Assembly (NCBI GenBank): GCA_002336035.1
Contig: DDED01000153.1
Coordinates: 37,513 to 72,747 of the forward strand
Length of the DNA: 35,235 bases
Origin: Cellvibrionales bacterium UBA1963
GTDB lineage: Bacteria > Pseudomonadota > Gammaproteobacteria > Pseudomonadales > UBA7434
Direction of reading: 5' to 3'
Of this stretch, positions 17,216 through 26,671 are shown in pieces. Under the pieces are notes generated by a model. That model saw nothing but the letters and a program-made list of their open reading frames with translations. It was not told where the DNA came from and made no database searches. The translations under genes and the position numbers were made by a program. Each line of letters opens with the position of its first letter. Position 1 is the first letter of the stretch.

Positions 17216-18451
17216 TTAAAAATTGTTTTTAAACCAAGACTTGACCTTTGTTATCAGGTCAGTGGCCTGACCTGATGAGCTGAAGCTCTGAGATTCATTG
17301 AACTCTTTGAAACCATAATGCAGAAGACCAACACCCGTTGCATGAATAGGATTTTCAGCCACATCTTTTAAGCCAATAATACCTACTGGAGAACCTAATC
17401 TAACTGGCACATGAAAAATCTCTTCCGCTAACTCGACAACACCCTCCATTTTTGAGGAGCCTCCCGTTAACACAATCCCTGCAGCAATTAAGTCTTCATA
17501 ACCACTTCGGCGCAGTTCAGCCTGAACTAAACCTAGTAATTCAACATAGCGCTGCTCTACGATCTCGGCCAATGATTGTCGTGACAAATCTCTAGGCGGT
17601 CTATCTCCGACACTCGGAACTTTTATAGTCTCATCAAGATCTGCAACAAACTGTATCAACGCACACGCATGGTTAATTTTTATATCTTCGGCGTACTGAG
17701 TTGGTGTCCGTAAAGCCATTGCAATATCATTGGTGACTTGATCGCCTGCAATAGGAATATTTGCCGTATGGCGAATGGCTCCTGCTGTAAAAACAGCAAT
17801 GTCAGTGGTGCCACCGCCGATATCAATTAAACAAACGCCAAGCTCGCGTTCATCGTCTGTAAGAACGGAATAACTTGAAGCCAACTGCTCAAGAATAATA
17901 TTTTCAACATGCAGGCCACATTTCTCTATACACTTTTCTATGTTTTGAGCTGCATTTACAGCACAGGTAACCAAGTGAACCTTAGCCTCTAAACGGACAC
18001 CGGACATTCCTAACGGCTCTTTTACGCCATCCTGTGTGTCGATAAGGTAATCTTGTGGTAACACATGCAGAATCTTTTGATCTGCAGGAATTGCTACTGC
18101 GCGTGCAGCATCAATAACTCCATCAATATCTGCTCGCTTAACTTCGCGTTCACGAATGGCAACAATACCGTGTGAATTTAAACTTCGAATATGACTGCCA
18201 GCTATACCAGCATAAACAGAATAAATCTGACAACCCGCCATCAATCCAGCCTGCTCAACAGCTCGTTTAATCGACTGAACGGTAGATTCAATATTGACTA
18301 CAACGCCTTTTTTAAGCCCTTTAGAAGGATTAGAACCTAGACCTATGATCTCAATTTCACCGTCCTCATTCTCTTCGCCGACAATAGCTACTACTTTTGA
18401 AGTCCCTATATCCAAACCAACTATGATTTTTCTTGCCGTAGGGTTAGACAT
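17216..18451 (-). CDS. ftsA: Cell division protein FtsA
   Basis: FtsA is the actin-like ATPase that tethers FtsZ to the membrane. The 411-residue protein begins with KIIVGLDIGTSKVVAIVGE (phosphate 1 loop). It has IDIGGGTTDIAVF (phosphate 2) and the adenosine motif GIVLTGGSSKMEGV. A C-terminal amphipathic, basic membrane-targeting helix (ITKVKSWFKNNF) closes it. The frame is open to an ATG at 18472. The ATG at 18451 is chosen because GGAG lies 7 nt before it, while the upstream ATG has no comparable site; the chosen start also gives the usual short N-terminus. It lies between ftsQ and ftsZ. Confidence 0.97.
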   Translation of the reverse strand: MSNPTARKIIVGLDIGTSKVVAIVGEENEDGEIEIIGLGSNPSKGLKKGVVVNIESTVQSIKRAVEQAGLMAGCQIYSVYAGIAGSHIRSLNSHGIVAIREREVKRADIDGVIDAARAVAIPADQKILHVLPQDYLIDTQDGVKEPLGMSGVRLEAKVHLVTCAVNAAQNIEKCIEKCGLHVENIILEQLASSYSVLTDDERELGVCLIDIGGGTTDIAVFTAGAIRHTANIPIAGDQVTNDIAMALRTPTQYAEDIKINHACALIQFVADLDETIKVPSVGDRPPRDLSRQSLAEIVEQRYVELLGLVQAELRRSGYEDLIAAGIVLTGGSSKMEGVVELAEEIFHVPVRLGSPVGIIGLKDVAENPIHATGVGLLHYGFKEFNESQSFSSSGQATDLITKVKSWFKNNF

Positions 18452-18498
18452 TTTCTCTCTCCAATTATTCATTTAAAATTCCATCACTCTTAATGACT

Positions 18499-19389
18499 TC
18501 ATTGATGTGCAACTTGGCCAATATACATAGACGACTTAATAACTTGCTCGTGCTCTGATACAGCCACTCCGTTGGAATAACGCAGATCAATTTTATTTAT
18601 CACGGTTAATTTATGTATAAATGATGTTTCAAGTAATGCCAATAATCGCTCGAAACGCAACTTAATATCATCAGCTCCTAGCATTAATGTGATGGCGTCA
18701 TTTAAAACTAAAATCATTTCACCTTGAGCAGATCTACTTTGCTCAGTCACAGTTAAACCGTGAAGAATCAGAGGCTGTTGGAAAAAATTAAACCAAGAAA
18801 TCATATCTTTTATTTTATTAGCTTTAGATAAATTATTTGTAGCTGTGAGACCCTGATCCTTTAGCATGGGCAAATGGCTAAAAGGTAAAATTGATTGAGG
18901 CAGGACAATATTACCCGTCGTTGTTAACAAGTAATGATCATTCCAGCGTGCCACAGGAACATACTCGTCAATGCCAATAAATAATTGATTGGGCCATTGC
19001 CGCCTAACTTCAGCCTGCCTGACCCACGCATGGGACTCTAAATTGCGTTTAATGCTGGTTAAGTTAAGTTGCCAAAATCCCTCATTTATGTCGTCTTTAA
19101 CTAAAGACAAAAGGGTTTTTTCAGATACACCCTGCAAGGTCAAATCTACTTGCGAACCCGTTTGACCTGAAATAAAAATCTCACCGGTTGGCATATTTTT
19201 CATGGTGTTGAATGCTGTTATAAACAAGGCCATAAATAACATAAAAATAAACAATGCCATCATATTGTGCACAGTATTTTTTTGGCTAATCTGTTTTTCA
19301 ACAGTTGTCTGTATTGGTACTGCACCGGGACGACGCCGACCATTCTTACGCCCATGACCACCTAAAATGAATTGATGTATAATGCTCAT
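18499..19389 (-). CDS. ftsQ: Cell division protein FtsQ
   Basis: A bitopic divisome protein that with FtsL and FtsB links early and late division proteins. The 296 residues comprise a basic cytoplasmic tail with RKNGRRRPGA (14-23), one membrane segment (about 43-61), a POTRA domain (about 70-140) and the FtsQ beta domain. The POTRA/beta junction WVRQAEVRRQWPNQLFIGIDEYVPVARW is characteristic. The C-terminal IDLRYSNGVAV is conserved as well. Its ATG overlaps the ddlB stop (ATGA). Confidence 0.95.
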   Translation of the reverse strand: MSIIHQFILGGHGRKNGRRRPGAVPIQTTVEKQISQKNTVHNMMALFIFMLFMALFITAFNTMKNMPTGEIFISGQTGSQVDLTLQGVSEKTLLSLVKDDINEGFWQLNLTSIKRNLESHAWVRQAEVRRQWPNQLFIGIDEYVPVARWNDHYLLTTTGNIVLPQSILPFSHLPMLKDQGLTATNNLSKANKIKDMISWFNFFQQPLILHGLTVTEQSRSAQGEMILVLNDAITLMLGADDIKLRFERLLALLETSFIHKLTVINKIDLRYSNGVAVSEHEQVIKSSMYIGQVAHQ

Positions 19390-20351
19390 GCGACACCCGC
19401 TAAAGAGAGATCAATAACGATTTCTATTAACTCATTAAAATCAATACCAGCGGCCTTAGCTGCCATAGGAACAAGGCTATGGGAGGTTAATCCAGGAACA
19501 GTATTCACCTCGAGTAAAAAAAACTCACCAGTGACATGGTCTCGCATAAAATCGACCCTACCCCAATGCCTGCAACCTAAACTATCAAAGGCCATACGCG
19601 CGAGCTGTTGTAATTTTTTTTCTTCACTATCACTTAACCCGCTCGGCACTAAAAAATCTGTATCTTGATCACTATATTTAGCTTCGAAATTATAGAAATC
19701 GCGAGCTGTTTTGATCTGAATGGATGGCAACGTATAACCGTCTAATATTGCAACGGTATATTCAGGCCCAACAATTAATTTTTCTGCAAAAATATTCACC
19801 CCAAACTCAGTAGCGTCGAGATACGCCTGCTGTAATTCTTCAACTGACGAGGCCAGTGACATGCCTATACTTGACCCTTCTTCAGCGGGTTTCACGAATG
19901 CCGCACCATTTAGCTCTGCTAACACCTGAGTTAAATCACTAGTATCGCTGAGACATAGGTAATGAGGGGTTGGCATTGACAAGCCACGCCATACGTTTTT
20001 TGTGCGCACTTTATCCATCGCTAACGCTGAACCCAGTACTGCTGACCCTGAAAAGGGTATCGACAATAGCTCAAGAACAGCCTGCACGGTGCCATCTTCT
20101 CCGCCACGACCGTGCAACGCAATAAACGCAAACACTGGTTTGATTAGCTGCAAGCATTCAATAGTATCGGTGGCAGTATCAACAATCACCGTCTCATAGC
20201 CCATCGACTCGAGACTATTAAAAACAGCTTGACCACTTTCTAAGGATATTTTACGTTCAGAAGCAGTTCCACCCATCAACACAGCAATAGGACCAAGACC
20301 TTTTAGGGAAGCAAGACTTTTATAATCATTGAGCAAATCGTTATTTATCAT
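19386..20351 (-). CDS. ddlB: D-alanine--D-alanine ligase
   Basis: An ATP-grasp ligase that makes the D-Ala-D-Ala dipeptide for MurF. In about 321 residues it shows VLMGGTASERKISLESG (substrate serine/glutamate loop), FIALHGRGGEDGT, and FVKPAEEGSSIGMS with the conserved SSIG loop. The metal-binding and omega-loop motif EVNTVPGLTSHSLVP follows. The frame includes a TTG one codon earlier; the ATG at 20351 is used, with AGAGAA about 8-9 nt upstream. It sits 12 bp after murC and overlaps ftsQ. Confidence 0.97.
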   Translation of the reverse strand: MINNDLLNDYKSLASLKGLGPIAVLMGGTASERKISLESGQAVFNSLESMGYETVIVDTATDTIECLQLIKPVFAFIALHGRGGEDGTVQAVLELLSIPFSGSAVLGSALAMDKVRTKNVWRGLSMPTPHYLCLSDTSDLTQVLAELNGAAFVKPAEEGSSIGMSLASSVEELQQAYLDATEFGVNIFAEKLIVGPEYTVAILDGYTLPSIQIKTARDFYNFEAKYSDQDTDFLVPSGLSDSEEKKLQQLARMAFDSLGCRHWGRVDFMRDHVTGEFFLLEVNTVPGLTSHSLVPMAAKAAGIDFNELIEIVIDLSLAGVA

Positions 20352-20363
20352 CAAAATAGTTCT

Positions 20364-21794
20364 CTAAGCCTCATTTCTGCCATCGCTTCGACTGACAATA
20401 TCGGTAGAAACTTTACTGACATCTCCGGCTCCTTGAGTAATAAGTGTGTCCCCTGCTCTCAGGATACTTTTTAAAAGTAAATATAAATCATCATTTTTTG
20501 CAACATGCACAGGATCTATTTCGCCTCTTTGTCGAATACTCATGGCCAAACTTTTACTATCAGCTCCATTAATAGCTTTCTCACCCGCCGAATAAACATC
20601 CAATAACAATAAGACATCAACCTGTGATAAGACACGTACAAAATCCTCATATAAATCATGTGTTCTCGAATAACGATGCGGCTGATAGATCATGACCACA
20701 CGTTGCTCGGGCCAACTTTCACGAGCAGCCTTAATAGTAGCTTCGACTTCTGTTGGATGATGTCCGTAATCATCTACCAAGGTGATCGGCAGTTGATTCA
20801 AAACCAAGTTACTCTTCACCTGAAAACGTCTGGCGACACCATGAAATTCTGCTAATGCATTTAAAATAACCGCCGTATCGATTCCTTCGTCTTGAGCAAC
20901 CACAAAAGCGGCAGCCGCATTTAAAGCATTATGCATACCTGCGGTATTCAAAGTGACTAGCAATGGAGATTTGACTGCCTCATAACTAATTAGAAATTGG
21001 GTCTTTAAACCTCGACTGCGGTAGTCACTCAGACGAAAATCAGCCATCTCATCAAATCCATAGGTAATAATCGGGCGATGAAAATCAGTCATTAAACTCG
21101 ACACATTTTTGTCATCTATACAAACAACTGCTAAGCCATAAAAAGGCAAGTTATGGATAAACTCAACAAAAGTAGACTTTAATTTAGAAAAATCTCCTCC
21201 GTAAGTTTCCATGTGATCAGCATCAATATTTGTGATTACCGAAACCATCGGTTGAAGGTGCAAAAATGAAGCATCACTCTCATCTGCTTCTGCGATTAAG
21301 TATCGACCATTACCTAATTGAGCATTTGCATTTGCACTATTTAATAAACCACCAATCACAAATGTTGGCGCTAAATCTGCTTTTGCAAATATTGATGAAA
21401 TTAAACTTGTTGTAGTTGTTTTGCCATGCGTACCTGCAACGGCGATACCGTGTCGGTAGCGCATTAATTCAGCTAACATTTCAGCTCTTGGTACAATCGG
21501 AAGATGCGCTTTTTGAGCTGCTAATAACTCGCAGTTATCGCCATGAATTGCAGAGGAAATGACGACCACATTGGCATTACTAATATTTTTATTTGAATGA
21601 CCAATAAAGATAGATACTCCCAACTTGGCAAGGCGCTCTGTATTTTGAGTCTTTTGGATATCTGAACCGCTAACTTGGTAGCCTTGATTCAATAAGACTT
21701 CAGCAATTCCACACATTCCTGCACCGCCAATGCCAATGAAATGAATCGCTTTTATTCTTCGCATTTCGGGAATAAATGTCGTTGCATCAGGCAT
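20364..21794 (-). CDS. murC: UDP-N-acetylmuramate--L-alanine ligase
   Basis: MurC adds L-Ala to UDP-MurNAc, the first amino acid of the stem peptide. With the ATG at 21794 it has 476 residues. IHFIGIGGAGMCGIAEVL near residue 17 is the UDP-binding N-terminal domain. The ATP loop is GTHGKTTT at 121-128, and DDYGHHPTEVEATI and VYSAGE are in the C-terminal domain. The frame is open to an ATG at 21836 inside murG. The later ATG is preferred because it has a GGGGT site about 8 nt upstream and places PEMRR at the same distance from the start as in E. coli. The start overlaps murG by 8 bp. Confidence 0.95.
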   Translation of the reverse strand: MPDATTFIPEMRRIKAIHFIGIGGAGMCGIAEVLLNQGYQVSGSDIQKTQNTERLAKLGVSIFIGHSNKNISNANVVVISSAIHGDNCELLAAQKAHLPIVPRAEMLAELMRYRHGIAVAGTHGKTTTTSLISSIFAKADLAPTFVIGGLLNSANANAQLGNGRYLIAEADESDASFLHLQPMVSVITNIDADHMETYGGDFSKLKSTFVEFIHNLPFYGLAVVCIDDKNVSSLMTDFHRPIITYGFDEMADFRLSDYRSRGLKTQFLISYEAVKSPLLVTLNTAGMHNALNAAAAFVVAQDEGIDTAVILNALAEFHGVARRFQVKSNLVLNQLPITLVDDYGHHPTEVEATIKAARESWPEQRVVMIYQPHRYSRTHDLYEDFVRVLSQVDVLLLLDVYSAGEKAINGADSKSLAMSIRQRGEIDPVHVAKNDDLYLLLKSILRAGDTLITQGAGDVSKVSTDIVSRSDGRNEA

Positions 21795-22905
21795 AGGTAT
21801 ACCCCATACAGGCGCTGCCAATGATGTCGGTCGCATCTGGCATCGCTACACTGTTAACTTTGTTTCCTTTGTCAATTAATTCACTGCGGTTGGCCACTAA
21901 TTCACTCAGCACACTTTGGGTATTAGTAACGGTGAAATCAGCATCACTGATGCAGATAGCACCACCTGTATTAACCAACCATTCTGCATTTGCATATTGA
22001 TGGTTATCGCTCGCATAGGGATAAGGCACTAACACGCAAGCAACACCTACCGCAGCAATTTCACTAACTGTCAACGCCCCTGATCTTGCAATCACCAAGT
22101 CAGCCTGCCTGTAAGCTAAATAAATGTCATCAATAAATGCCTCGACCTTCGCCTCAACGTTTGCCAACTGATAAGCTTCATAGACCGAAGCAACATCTTT
22201 TTTTCCGGTTTGATGCCTAACAGAGAATTCAGCTTGAGCGCTTATAGACGCCAGCGCTAATGGCACCACCTCATTTAAACTATGCGCGCCTAAGCTTCCA
22301 CCTAAAACCAAAATATTCAGCGGTCTCGATTCAGCCGCCATATTCTGACGGTCAACTCGACCACTAACTAGTTGCTGATAAAAAGATGTTCGCAGGGGAT
22401 TGCCAGAATAAAAAGATTTTTTATTCTCTATAAAAACACTTGGAAAACCAGTAAAAATCTTCGTGGCGACATGAGCTAATATTCGATTAGTCGTACCAGC
22501 GATGGCATTTTGTTCTTGAATAATCAAAGGCACGCCCGTTAAAAAAGCAGAAAAACCTCCAGCAGCTGATGCAAAACCGCCCATACCCAAAACACAACAT
22601 GGCCGATGCTTCTTCAGTAACAGCACCCCACGACATACTGCATAAAACATCAAGATAGGAGCCTTAAGCTTTTGAAAAACCGATTTTCCGCGAATACCGA
22701 CAACATTTAATGCACACAATGGAATATTATTGTCTGGCGCAACTGAGGATTCAATTCCTTCTATTGTGCCTAGCCATATCACCTTAAAACCTTTATCTGT
22801 AAGATGCTCTGCGACCGCTAAGGCTGGAAAAACATGTCCGCCAGTCCCACCGGCAGCGATAACAACTGTTTTATTCTTTGTTCTTTTTAGGCGCTCACTA
22901 AACAT
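21787..22905 (-). CDS. murG: Lipid II synthase MurG (UDP-GlcNAc transferase)
   Basis: A peripheral inner-membrane GT-B glycosyltransferase that adds GlcNAc to lipid I to make lipid II. The 372 residues show the glycine-rich loops AAGGTGGHVFPALAVAEHL near the start and GGSLGAHSLNEVVP in the second domain. VIARSGALTVSEIA and VPYPYASDNHQYANAEWL form the UDP-GlcNAc site. AAGGAG lies about 9 nt before the ATG at 22905; the TTG three codons earlier is not needed. It overlaps the end of ftsW by 8 bp. Confidence 0.97.
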   Translation of the reverse strand: MFSERLKRTKNKTVVIAAGGTGGHVFPALAVAEHLTDKGFKVIWLGTIEGIESSVAPDNNIPLCALNVVGIRGKSVFQKLKAPILMFYAVCRGVLLLKKHRPCCVLGMGGFASAAGGFSAFLTGVPLIIQEQNAIAGTTNRILAHVATKIFTGFPSVFIENKKSFYSGNPLRTSFYQQLVSGRVDRQNMAAESRPLNILVLGGSLGAHSLNEVVPLALASISAQAEFSVRHQTGKKDVASVYEAYQLANVEAKVEAFIDDIYLAYRQADLVIARSGALTVSEIAAVGVACVLVPYPYASDNHQYANAEWLVNTGGAICISDADFTVTNTQSVLSELVANRSELIDKGNKVNSVAMPDATDIIGSACMGYTYA

Positions 22906-24166
22906 TAAAACCAACTCCTTTAGCTGAAGCTTGCCTTAAGGTTGATGTGGTCGTTGATCGGACCGCCACCCCTGAGTAATGTTTTCCTACCAAATTGCGG
23001 TAACTTTTTGTTCCATACTTTTTGACTCTAAGACTACTCTGCTCGGCTGTTAATTCCTGATGTATACGCAAAACTAAGCCTATTAAAATACAGCTGATAA
23101 GCAAACTGCTGCCGCCATAACTTAAAAACGGCAAGGTCAATCCCTTGGTCGGTAACAGACCTATATTTACACCTACATTAATAAATAGTTGAGCTGAAAA
23201 GACAATCGACACGCCGTAAGCAACATAGGCACTAAAAGACTTACTCATAGACTCAGCTTTTCTAGCAATAAATAAAATTCTTGAAATTAATAAAGCATAA
23301 ACACCTAGCGCAATGAAACAACCAACGAAACCTAACTCTTCAGCCATTATGGCAAATATAAAATCTGTATGGGCTTCTGGTAGATAAAATAATTTTTGAA
23401 TGCTACCACCCAAACCTAGTCCGAACCATTCACCTCTGCCAAAAGCAATTAATGATTGTGTTAATTGATAGCCATCACCAAACTGGTCTGACCAAGGGTC
23501 GAGATATGCCGAGAGTCTTTCCATTCTGTATGGTGAAAAAATAATAAGAGCAACGCATGAACCTGCAACGCAAGTCAAAATAATTAAAAACTGCCATAAA
23601 ATAACACCGCCCAAAAACAACATTCCTAATGCTGCGCTCATCAAAACAACTACAGCACCGAAGTCAGGCTCTTTTATTAACAATATAGTCATAGCCACCA
23701 TGATGGCCATTGGATTTAAAAATCCGCTCCACTTACTTCTAACTAAATCATTTTGTCTAACGAGATAGCTACCGAGATAAACAATAACGCCTAATTTGGC
23801 TACTTCTGAACCTTGCAGCGTTAAAGGGCCAATCGCCAACCATCGGGTAGCTTTATTTGCAGTTATTCCAACCCCTGGAATAATTATTAGCGTCAAAATA
23901 ATAAAGCTCAACATCAGCAAATACTTATCGCTTCGCTGCCACATATCAACCGAAATTTTTGACGCGATAAAGCCGGCAGCTAATGAGATAAGCAAATAAA
24001 TAATATGCCTGCGAGTATGATAAAAAGGATCACCGTAACGCTCACTCGCATAATCCATTGAAGCAGAGCTAATCATGACTAGGCCTAATGCGAGCAATAC
24101 AAAAGTACTCAACAACAGAATATAATCTGGCTGACTATTTAGCTTTCTGTCACCCAGCGTTAACAT
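22898..24166 (-). CDS. ftsW: Septal peptidoglycan glycosyltransferase FtsW (SEDS family)
   Basis: FtsW polymerises lipid II at the septum with FtsI. The 422-residue protein has about ten membrane segments and SEDS signatures: SSASMDYASERYGDPFY, the ATRWLAIGPLTLQGSEVAKL loop, KEPDFGAVVVL, GLGLGGSIQKLFYLPEAHTDF, AEELGFVG, and GLLPTKGLTLPFLSYGGSS. After the last membrane helix there is an unusually long basic, Ser/Thr-rich tail of about 50 residues that runs into the murG overlap. Its ATG shares one base with the murD stop (TGATG). Confidence 0.97.
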   Translation of the reverse strand: MLTLGDRKLNSQPDYILLLSTFVLLALGLVMISSASMDYASERYGDPFYHTRRHIIYLLISLAAGFIASKISVDMWQRSDKYLLMLSFIILTLIIIPGVGITANKATRWLAIGPLTLQGSEVAKLGVIVYLGSYLVRQNDLVRSKWSGFLNPMAIMVAMTILLIKEPDFGAVVVLMSAALGMLFLGGVILWQFLIILTCVAGSCVALIIFSPYRMERLSAYLDPWSDQFGDGYQLTQSLIAFGRGEWFGLGLGGSIQKLFYLPEAHTDFIFAIMAEELGFVGCFIALGVYALLISRILFIARKAESMSKSFSAYVAYGVSIVFSAQLFINVGVNIGLLPTKGLTLPFLSYGGSSLLISCILIGLVLRIHQELTAEQSSLRVKKYGTKSYRNLVGKHYSGVAVRSTTTSTLRQASAKGVGFNV

Positions 24167-25539
24167 CAGTGATTAGCCTCGCTATTAACACTGGCTGTTA
24201 AATCTGATACCGACCGCTTAAAAACATCGCCGCGATGCTCAAAACTATCAAACATATCAAAGCTTGCACACGCCGGCGATAGCAAAACAATATCACCAGC
24301 CACACACGCGTCGTGTGCCTGCTTGACGGCAGAAGGTAATGTTTCTGCATCCATAACAACAACATCTGAGGGCACGCAGCGCTTCATTAACTCTGCTGAT
24401 TCACCAATAACAATTATTTTGTAGCGTATGCCTTGCAGTTGATCAAATAACGCGGAGAAATTCTTTTGTTTAGCTCGACCGCCCATAATAATAATGACAT
24501 TACCCTGGGTCATTTTAGACACACTATTAACAGCAGAAACAGTAGCGCCTACATTCGTCGCTTTAGAGTCGTTAAAATATGTCACACCTCTTACGACAGC
24601 CACCTCTTCACAACGGTGTGGTAAACCCTTAAATATTTTAATAGCAGCTTGCATTGAAGCAACAGGAATGCCCGCCAAATCACCAATGGCTACAGCAGCG
24701 ACCACATTCAGCAAATTATGCTCTCCCTGAACAGCCAACGCCTCTACTGACAATAACAAATCAGAACCTCTACTCACAAAACACTTATCGCCAATGTTTA
24801 CTAGTCCATAATGGCCATCTTCAGGCTGATCGAGGCCAAAACTTTTCAAGGTCGATGCTGAACAACTGAGTGGCTGAGTCAGTGGATCCTGACGATTAAA
24901 CACAATATATTCTGCACCTTCATAAATGCGCTGCTTGATACGTTGGTAATTATCCATACTGTGATGACGATCTAAATGATCATTGGAAATATTCAAAATT
25001 GCCGCAACTTTTGCACCTAGATTAGAGCAGTATTCAAGCTGAAAGCTAGACAGCTCAATAATATATGCCTCACAATTATCGTCTAATAAATCCAATACAG
25101 GCTTCCCTAAATTGCCTCCAACTGCTGCCTGTAATCCAGCCTTATTAGCCATTTCTCCAAGCAAGGTCGTTACTGTACTTTTAGCATTTGAACCCGTAAT
25201 CAATACCTTAGGCGCTAACGCCATTTTAGAAAAAATAGCAATATCGTTGGTTAATTCTTGTTTGCTTAAATCGATATCCGTGAAGATTGGGTCCGTTAAG
25301 TCTACGCCAGGACTGACTATCAGTTGTTCAGCCTGACAAAGGGAATTGACATTAGACTCGCCGAAAAGAAACTCTGTATTTGCATTCTCCCGTAATACTT
25401 GATCAATGTTCTCTGGTGCCTCTCGAGTATCAAATACACTGAAGGGAATATTCATTCGAGAAAAAAAACGCATACAAGATTGGCCCGTCTGGCCAATACC
25501 AACTACTACGCGCTTTTTCATTTGTGAATCTAAAACCAT
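24166..25539 (-). CDS. murD: UDP-N-acetylmuramoyl-L-alanine--D-glutamate ligase
   Basis: MurD adds D-Glu to UDP-MurNAc-L-Ala. The 457-residue protein has VVVGIGQTGQSCMRFF at the N-terminus, the ATP loop ITGSNAKSTVTTLLGEM, YIIELSSFQLE, NISNDHLDRH, YFNDSKATNVGA and LLSPACASFDMFDSFEHRG. In the ATP loop the position before the lysine is Ala (GSNAKS), where E. coli MurD has Gly (GSNGKS). The C-terminal loop reads GGRAKQKNF, where E. coli has a GGDGK-type motif. I recall the GSNAKS form in pseudomonads, so it may be a lineage trait. The ATG at 25539 has AAGGT upstream and fits the family N-terminus; an ATG at 25521 is the alternative. It lies 49 bp after mraY. Confidence 0.96.
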   Translation of the reverse strand: MVLDSQMKKRVVVGIGQTGQSCMRFFSRMNIPFSVFDTREAPENIDQVLRENANTEFLFGESNVNSLCQAEQLIVSPGVDLTDPIFTDIDLSKQELTNDIAIFSKMALAPKVLITGSNAKSTVTTLLGEMANKAGLQAAVGGNLGKPVLDLLDDNCEAYIIELSSFQLEYCSNLGAKVAAILNISNDHLDRHHSMDNYQRIKQRIYEGAEYIVFNRQDPLTQPLSCSASTLKSFGLDQPEDGHYGLVNIGDKCFVSRGSDLLLSVEALAVQGEHNLLNVVAAVAIGDLAGIPVASMQAAIKIFKGLPHRCEEVAVVRGVTYFNDSKATNVGATVSAVNSVSKMTQGNVIIIMGGRAKQKNFSALFDQLQGIRYKIIVIGESAELMKRCVPSDVVVMDAETLPSAVKQAHDACVAGDIVLLSPACASFDMFDSFEHRGDVFKRSVSDLTASVNSEANH

Positions 25540-25588
25540 CTTTTACCTTTATGAACTTTGATTAGTTGCACCCTGACGAGTTGGATAT

Positions 25589-26671
25589 TTAACGCAATTT
25601 CAAGGTTGCCAAACCAAATAAAACCAACATCACAGTGATTATCCAAAATCGGACAATAATTCGTGGCTCTGGCCATCCTTTTAACTCGTAATGGTGATGT
25701 AAGGGAGCCATCATAAATACCCGCTTACCGGTTAATTTATAGGATGAAACTTGCAGGATAACCGAGACTGTTTCAGCAACGAAAATGCCCGCCATAATAA
25801 AAAATACGATCTCATGACGAGTAATAACTGCCATCAAACCCATTGCTGCGCCTAAGGCTAAAGCACCGACATCACCCATAAAAATCTGAGCTGGATACGT
25901 GTTAAACCACAAAAAACCAAGTCCTGCGCCGCCAAGAGCACCACAGAAAATCACCAACTCACCGGCACCTGCTATGTAAGGAATATGCAAGTAAGTTGCA
26001 AATTCAATGTGGCCAGACAGGTAAGCAATAACCCCTAACGCTGAACCAACTAACACCGTTGGCAATATCGCCAAGCCATCTAAACCATCAGTCAGATTCA
26101 CCGCGTTTGATGAGCCAATAATCACTAGGCAGCCAAAAGCGATATAAAAACCACCTAAATCCAATACAAAATTTTTGAAAAAAGGCGCTATTAACTGCGT
26201 TTCTGCCTGGCTGGTAGTCGTCACATACAAAGCCGTCATGACGAGTAATGAAAACAACAGCTGCCAAAATAGTTTCCATCTTGCCGCCAAACCCACTGAA
26301 TTCTTTGCGATCACTTTGCGGTAATCATCAACCCAGCCGATCAATCCAAAGGAAAGAGTAATAAACAAAACAGCAATAACATATCGATTGCTTAAATCTG
26401 ACCACAAAAGAGTGCTGGTAAAAATGCTTAATAGTATTAGCACACCACCCATTGTCGGCGTTCCGGCTTTAACTAAATGAGTTTTAGGACCATCATCTCT
26501 TATTGACTGACCAACCTGATAATAATTTAATTTTTTTATAACCCAAGGACCAATTAATAGCGAAATCATTAGTGCTGTCATAACGCTCAATATGCCACGC
26601 AGAGTTAAATACTGAAACACTGAAAAAGCACTGAAATATTGTTGCAAATATTCAGCCAGTAAAATCAACAT
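25589..26671 (-). CDS. mraY: Phospho-N-acetylmuramoyl-pentapeptide transferase
   Basis: MraY transfers phospho-MurNAc-pentapeptide to undecaprenyl phosphate, making lipid I in the inner membrane. It is exactly 360 residues, as in E. coli. Motifs are KTHLVKAGTPTMGG, GWVDDYRKV (the DDxxK type), NAVNLTDGLDGLA, FMGDVGALALGAAMG and the histidine cluster APLHHHYELKGWPEPRI. About ten membrane helices are apparent. The ATG lies within the 3' end of murF (7-bp overlap). Confidence 0.98.
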   Translation of the reverse strand: MLILLAEYLQQYFSAFSVFQYLTLRGILSVMTALMISLLIGPWVIKKLNYYQVGQSIRDDGPKTHLVKAGTPTMGGVLILLSIFTSTLLWSDLSNRYVIAVLFITLSFGLIGWVDDYRKVIAKNSVGLAARWKLFWQLLFSLLVMTALYVTTTSQAETQLIAPFFKNFVLDLGGFYIAFGCLVIIGSSNAVNLTDGLDGLAILPTVLVGSALGVIAYLSGHIEFATYLHIPYIAGAGELVIFCGALGGAGLGFLWFNTYPAQIFMGDVGALALGAAMGLMAVITRHEIVFFIMAGIFVAETVSVILQVSSYKLTGKRVFMMAPLHHHYELKGWPEPRIIVRFWIITVMLVLFGLATLKLR

